Shown here: positions 5,144 through 5,519 of the stretch, piece after piece
How positions within the stretch are numbered: position 1 is the stretch's first letter
How the letters are laid out: the number at the start of each line of letters is the position of its first letter
Assembly: GCA_937934355.1 (NCBI GenBank)
Contig: CALGZY010000057.1
Span: forward strand, 1-5,519
Reading direction: 5' to 3'
Length of the DNA stretch: 5,519 bases
From: an uncultured Collinsella sp.
GTDB taxonomy: Bacteria > Actinomycetota > Coriobacteriia > Coriobacteriales > Coriobacteriaceae
The notes under the pieces: model-generated
The model's database searches: none
Seen by the model: only the letters and a program-made list of their open reading frames with translations
What the model was told of the DNA's origin: nothing
Position numbers and translations under genes: made by a program

Positions 5144-5157
5144 CTTTTTCTTGGCAT
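5062..5157 (-). pseudogene. Short reading frame with YYDEL...DH motif, probable gene fragment
   Basis: From ATG 5157 a 31-codon frame encodes a basic start (MPRKRP), then I-Y-Y-D-E-L-D-E-A-D-H, and stops at 5064-5062. The frame stays open upstream to 5439, but that extension crosses the 90-bp palindrome and has no family-like features or ribosome binding site. The motif matches the plus-strand frame at 4985-5065, and the two stop codons overlap in one TTAA. It is probably a degraded gene remnant or part of a repeat; not called as functional. Confidence 0.25.
5095..5121 (-). terminator. Weak minus-strand hairpin plus U-tract
   Basis: On the minus strand GATG (5121-5118) pairs with CATC (5103-5100), extended by GG/CC after a bulge, and is followed directly by UUUUU (5099-5095). 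The stem is short, so this is a low-confidence stop for transcripts coming from the membrane protein gene at the right edge. Confidence 0.3.
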
Positions 5158-5195
5158 GCAGTGAGTTAAATACCAGTTCCCGTGCTGGAATTGCC

Positions 5196-5285
5196 CGCCC
5201 CATTCGTGAGTTGCGGTGAAATCGGGACTGTTAGACGCTCCAAGGTCCTCAACGGTCCGTATTTCACCGCAACTTGGAAGGGGCG
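5196..5285. repeat. 90-bp palindromic element
   Basis: The main arms 5209-5222 and 5261-5274 form a perfect 14-bp inverted repeat (AGTTGCGGTGAAAT and its complement). After a 2-bp internal loop, 5225-5232 pairs with 5251-5258 (8 bp, one G-U); further out CGCCCC (5196-5201) pairs with GGGGCG (5280-5285). No U-tract follows on either strand, so it is not a standard terminator. It lies 40 bp past the stop of the right-edge membrane gene and looks like an extragenic palindromic repeat; copy number is unknown. Confidence 0.75.
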
Positions 5286-5324
5286 AGCGGCGTTGGCCAA
5301 GCATTGCTGACGGGTTGGAACGGC

Positions 5325-5519
5325 TTAGGCTTGTTTGCGGCGCTTCCATTGCTTTCGGCACCAGCATATGAGTGCCTCTATGAAGGGAATCGTGATGAGG
5401 ATGACCCATGCGGGATGGGGCTGTGCCAAACAAAGCCACATATAGAGGAACCAGGCAATGGCGGCTGTTGCATAGACGACGCCGATCAGCTTGGAGAGAT
5501 GATATCGGTCGATAAAGTC
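5325..5519 (-). CDS. Membrane protein, C-terminal part (start beyond the right edge)
   Basis: The minus strand is open from the window edge to TAA at 5327-5325, giving the last 64 residues of a longer protein; no start is available in the window. After a polar DFIDRYHLSK come two hydrophobic helices, about residues 11-32 (LIGVVYATAAIAWFLYMWL...) and 36-53 (AWVILITIPFIEALICW), joined by a tight QPHP turn. The Arg/Lys-rich tail (CRKQWKRRKQA) suggests that both termini of this hairpin are cytoplasmic. A helix pair linked by a His-Pro-[AG]-Trp turn recalls the membrane tails seen on some Xre-type regulators of Firmicutes and Coriobacteria; that is a weak resemblance from memory, and the N-terminal domain is not visible. 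The clear hydrophobic-basic pattern argues against chance. Confidence 0.75.
   Translation of the reverse strand, partial: DFIDRYHLSKLIGVVYATAAIAWFLYMWLCLAQPHPAWVILITIPFIEALICWCRKQWKRRKQA

Noticed and set aside
5031..5219. 62-codon plus-strand frame
   Set aside because: No ribosome binding site; it spans the inverted repeat and ends in the arm of the 90-bp palindrome, and its sequence shows no recognisable pattern.
5158..5439. Upstream extension of the 5062-5157 minus frame to 125 residues
   Set aside because: It reads through the 90-bp palindrome and overlaps the end of the membrane protein gene in another frame; the encoded sequence is Ser/Pro/His-rich without structure.

Overview
The window looks like a chromosomal piece of a high-GC, anaerobic gut Actinomycetota, most likely a Coriobacteriia member such as Collinsella. 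This rests on the GC-rich third codon positions, strong GGAGG-type ribosome binding sites, and protein types typical of that group (an ApeB-like M18 aminopeptidase, a membrane-anchored choloylglycine-hydrolase-like Ntn enzyme, and a phosphofructokinase with Gly104/Lys124-type signature residues). The genus is inferred from sequence style, not from a search.

Layout: 1-183 is an intergenic strip between convergent genes. It starts with the terminator of a gene off the left edge (+) and ends with a near-perfect hairpin at the end of the aminopeptidase gene. An M18 family aminopeptidase (181-1566, -) is divergent from a linear amide C-N hydrolase (1728-2813, +), with 161 bp between them. After a 139-bp gap holding a C5/G5 dyad next to a possible extended -10 box comes a 6-phosphofructokinase (2953-4032, +).

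From 4033 to the right edge the character changes. Region 4033-4546 has no convincing gene. It holds a large nested palindrome with a cloverleaf-like fold (4056-4176), a roughly 200-bp segment bounded by 24-bp imperfect inverted repeats (4241-4444), and the terminator of the next minus-strand gene (4469-4512). A small uncharacterised protein (4547-4876, -) follows. Region 4877-5324 again lacks a firm gene. It contains an operator-like palindrome, two short convergent reading frames that share a P-x-Y-Y-D-[DE]-L-x3-D-H motif and meet at a shared TTAA, and a 90-bp palindromic element (5196-5285). The right edge holds the C-terminal 64 residues of a two-helix membrane protein (5325-5519, -) whose start lies outside the window.

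The genes do not form one obvious pathway. The peptidase and phosphofructokinase are housekeeping catabolic enzymes (peptide turnover and glycolysis). The amide hydrolase probably acts at the membrane or outside the cell on an N-acyl amide. The palindromic elements on the right are the least explained part. They look like dispersed extragenic repeats, but their copy number cannot be seen from here.
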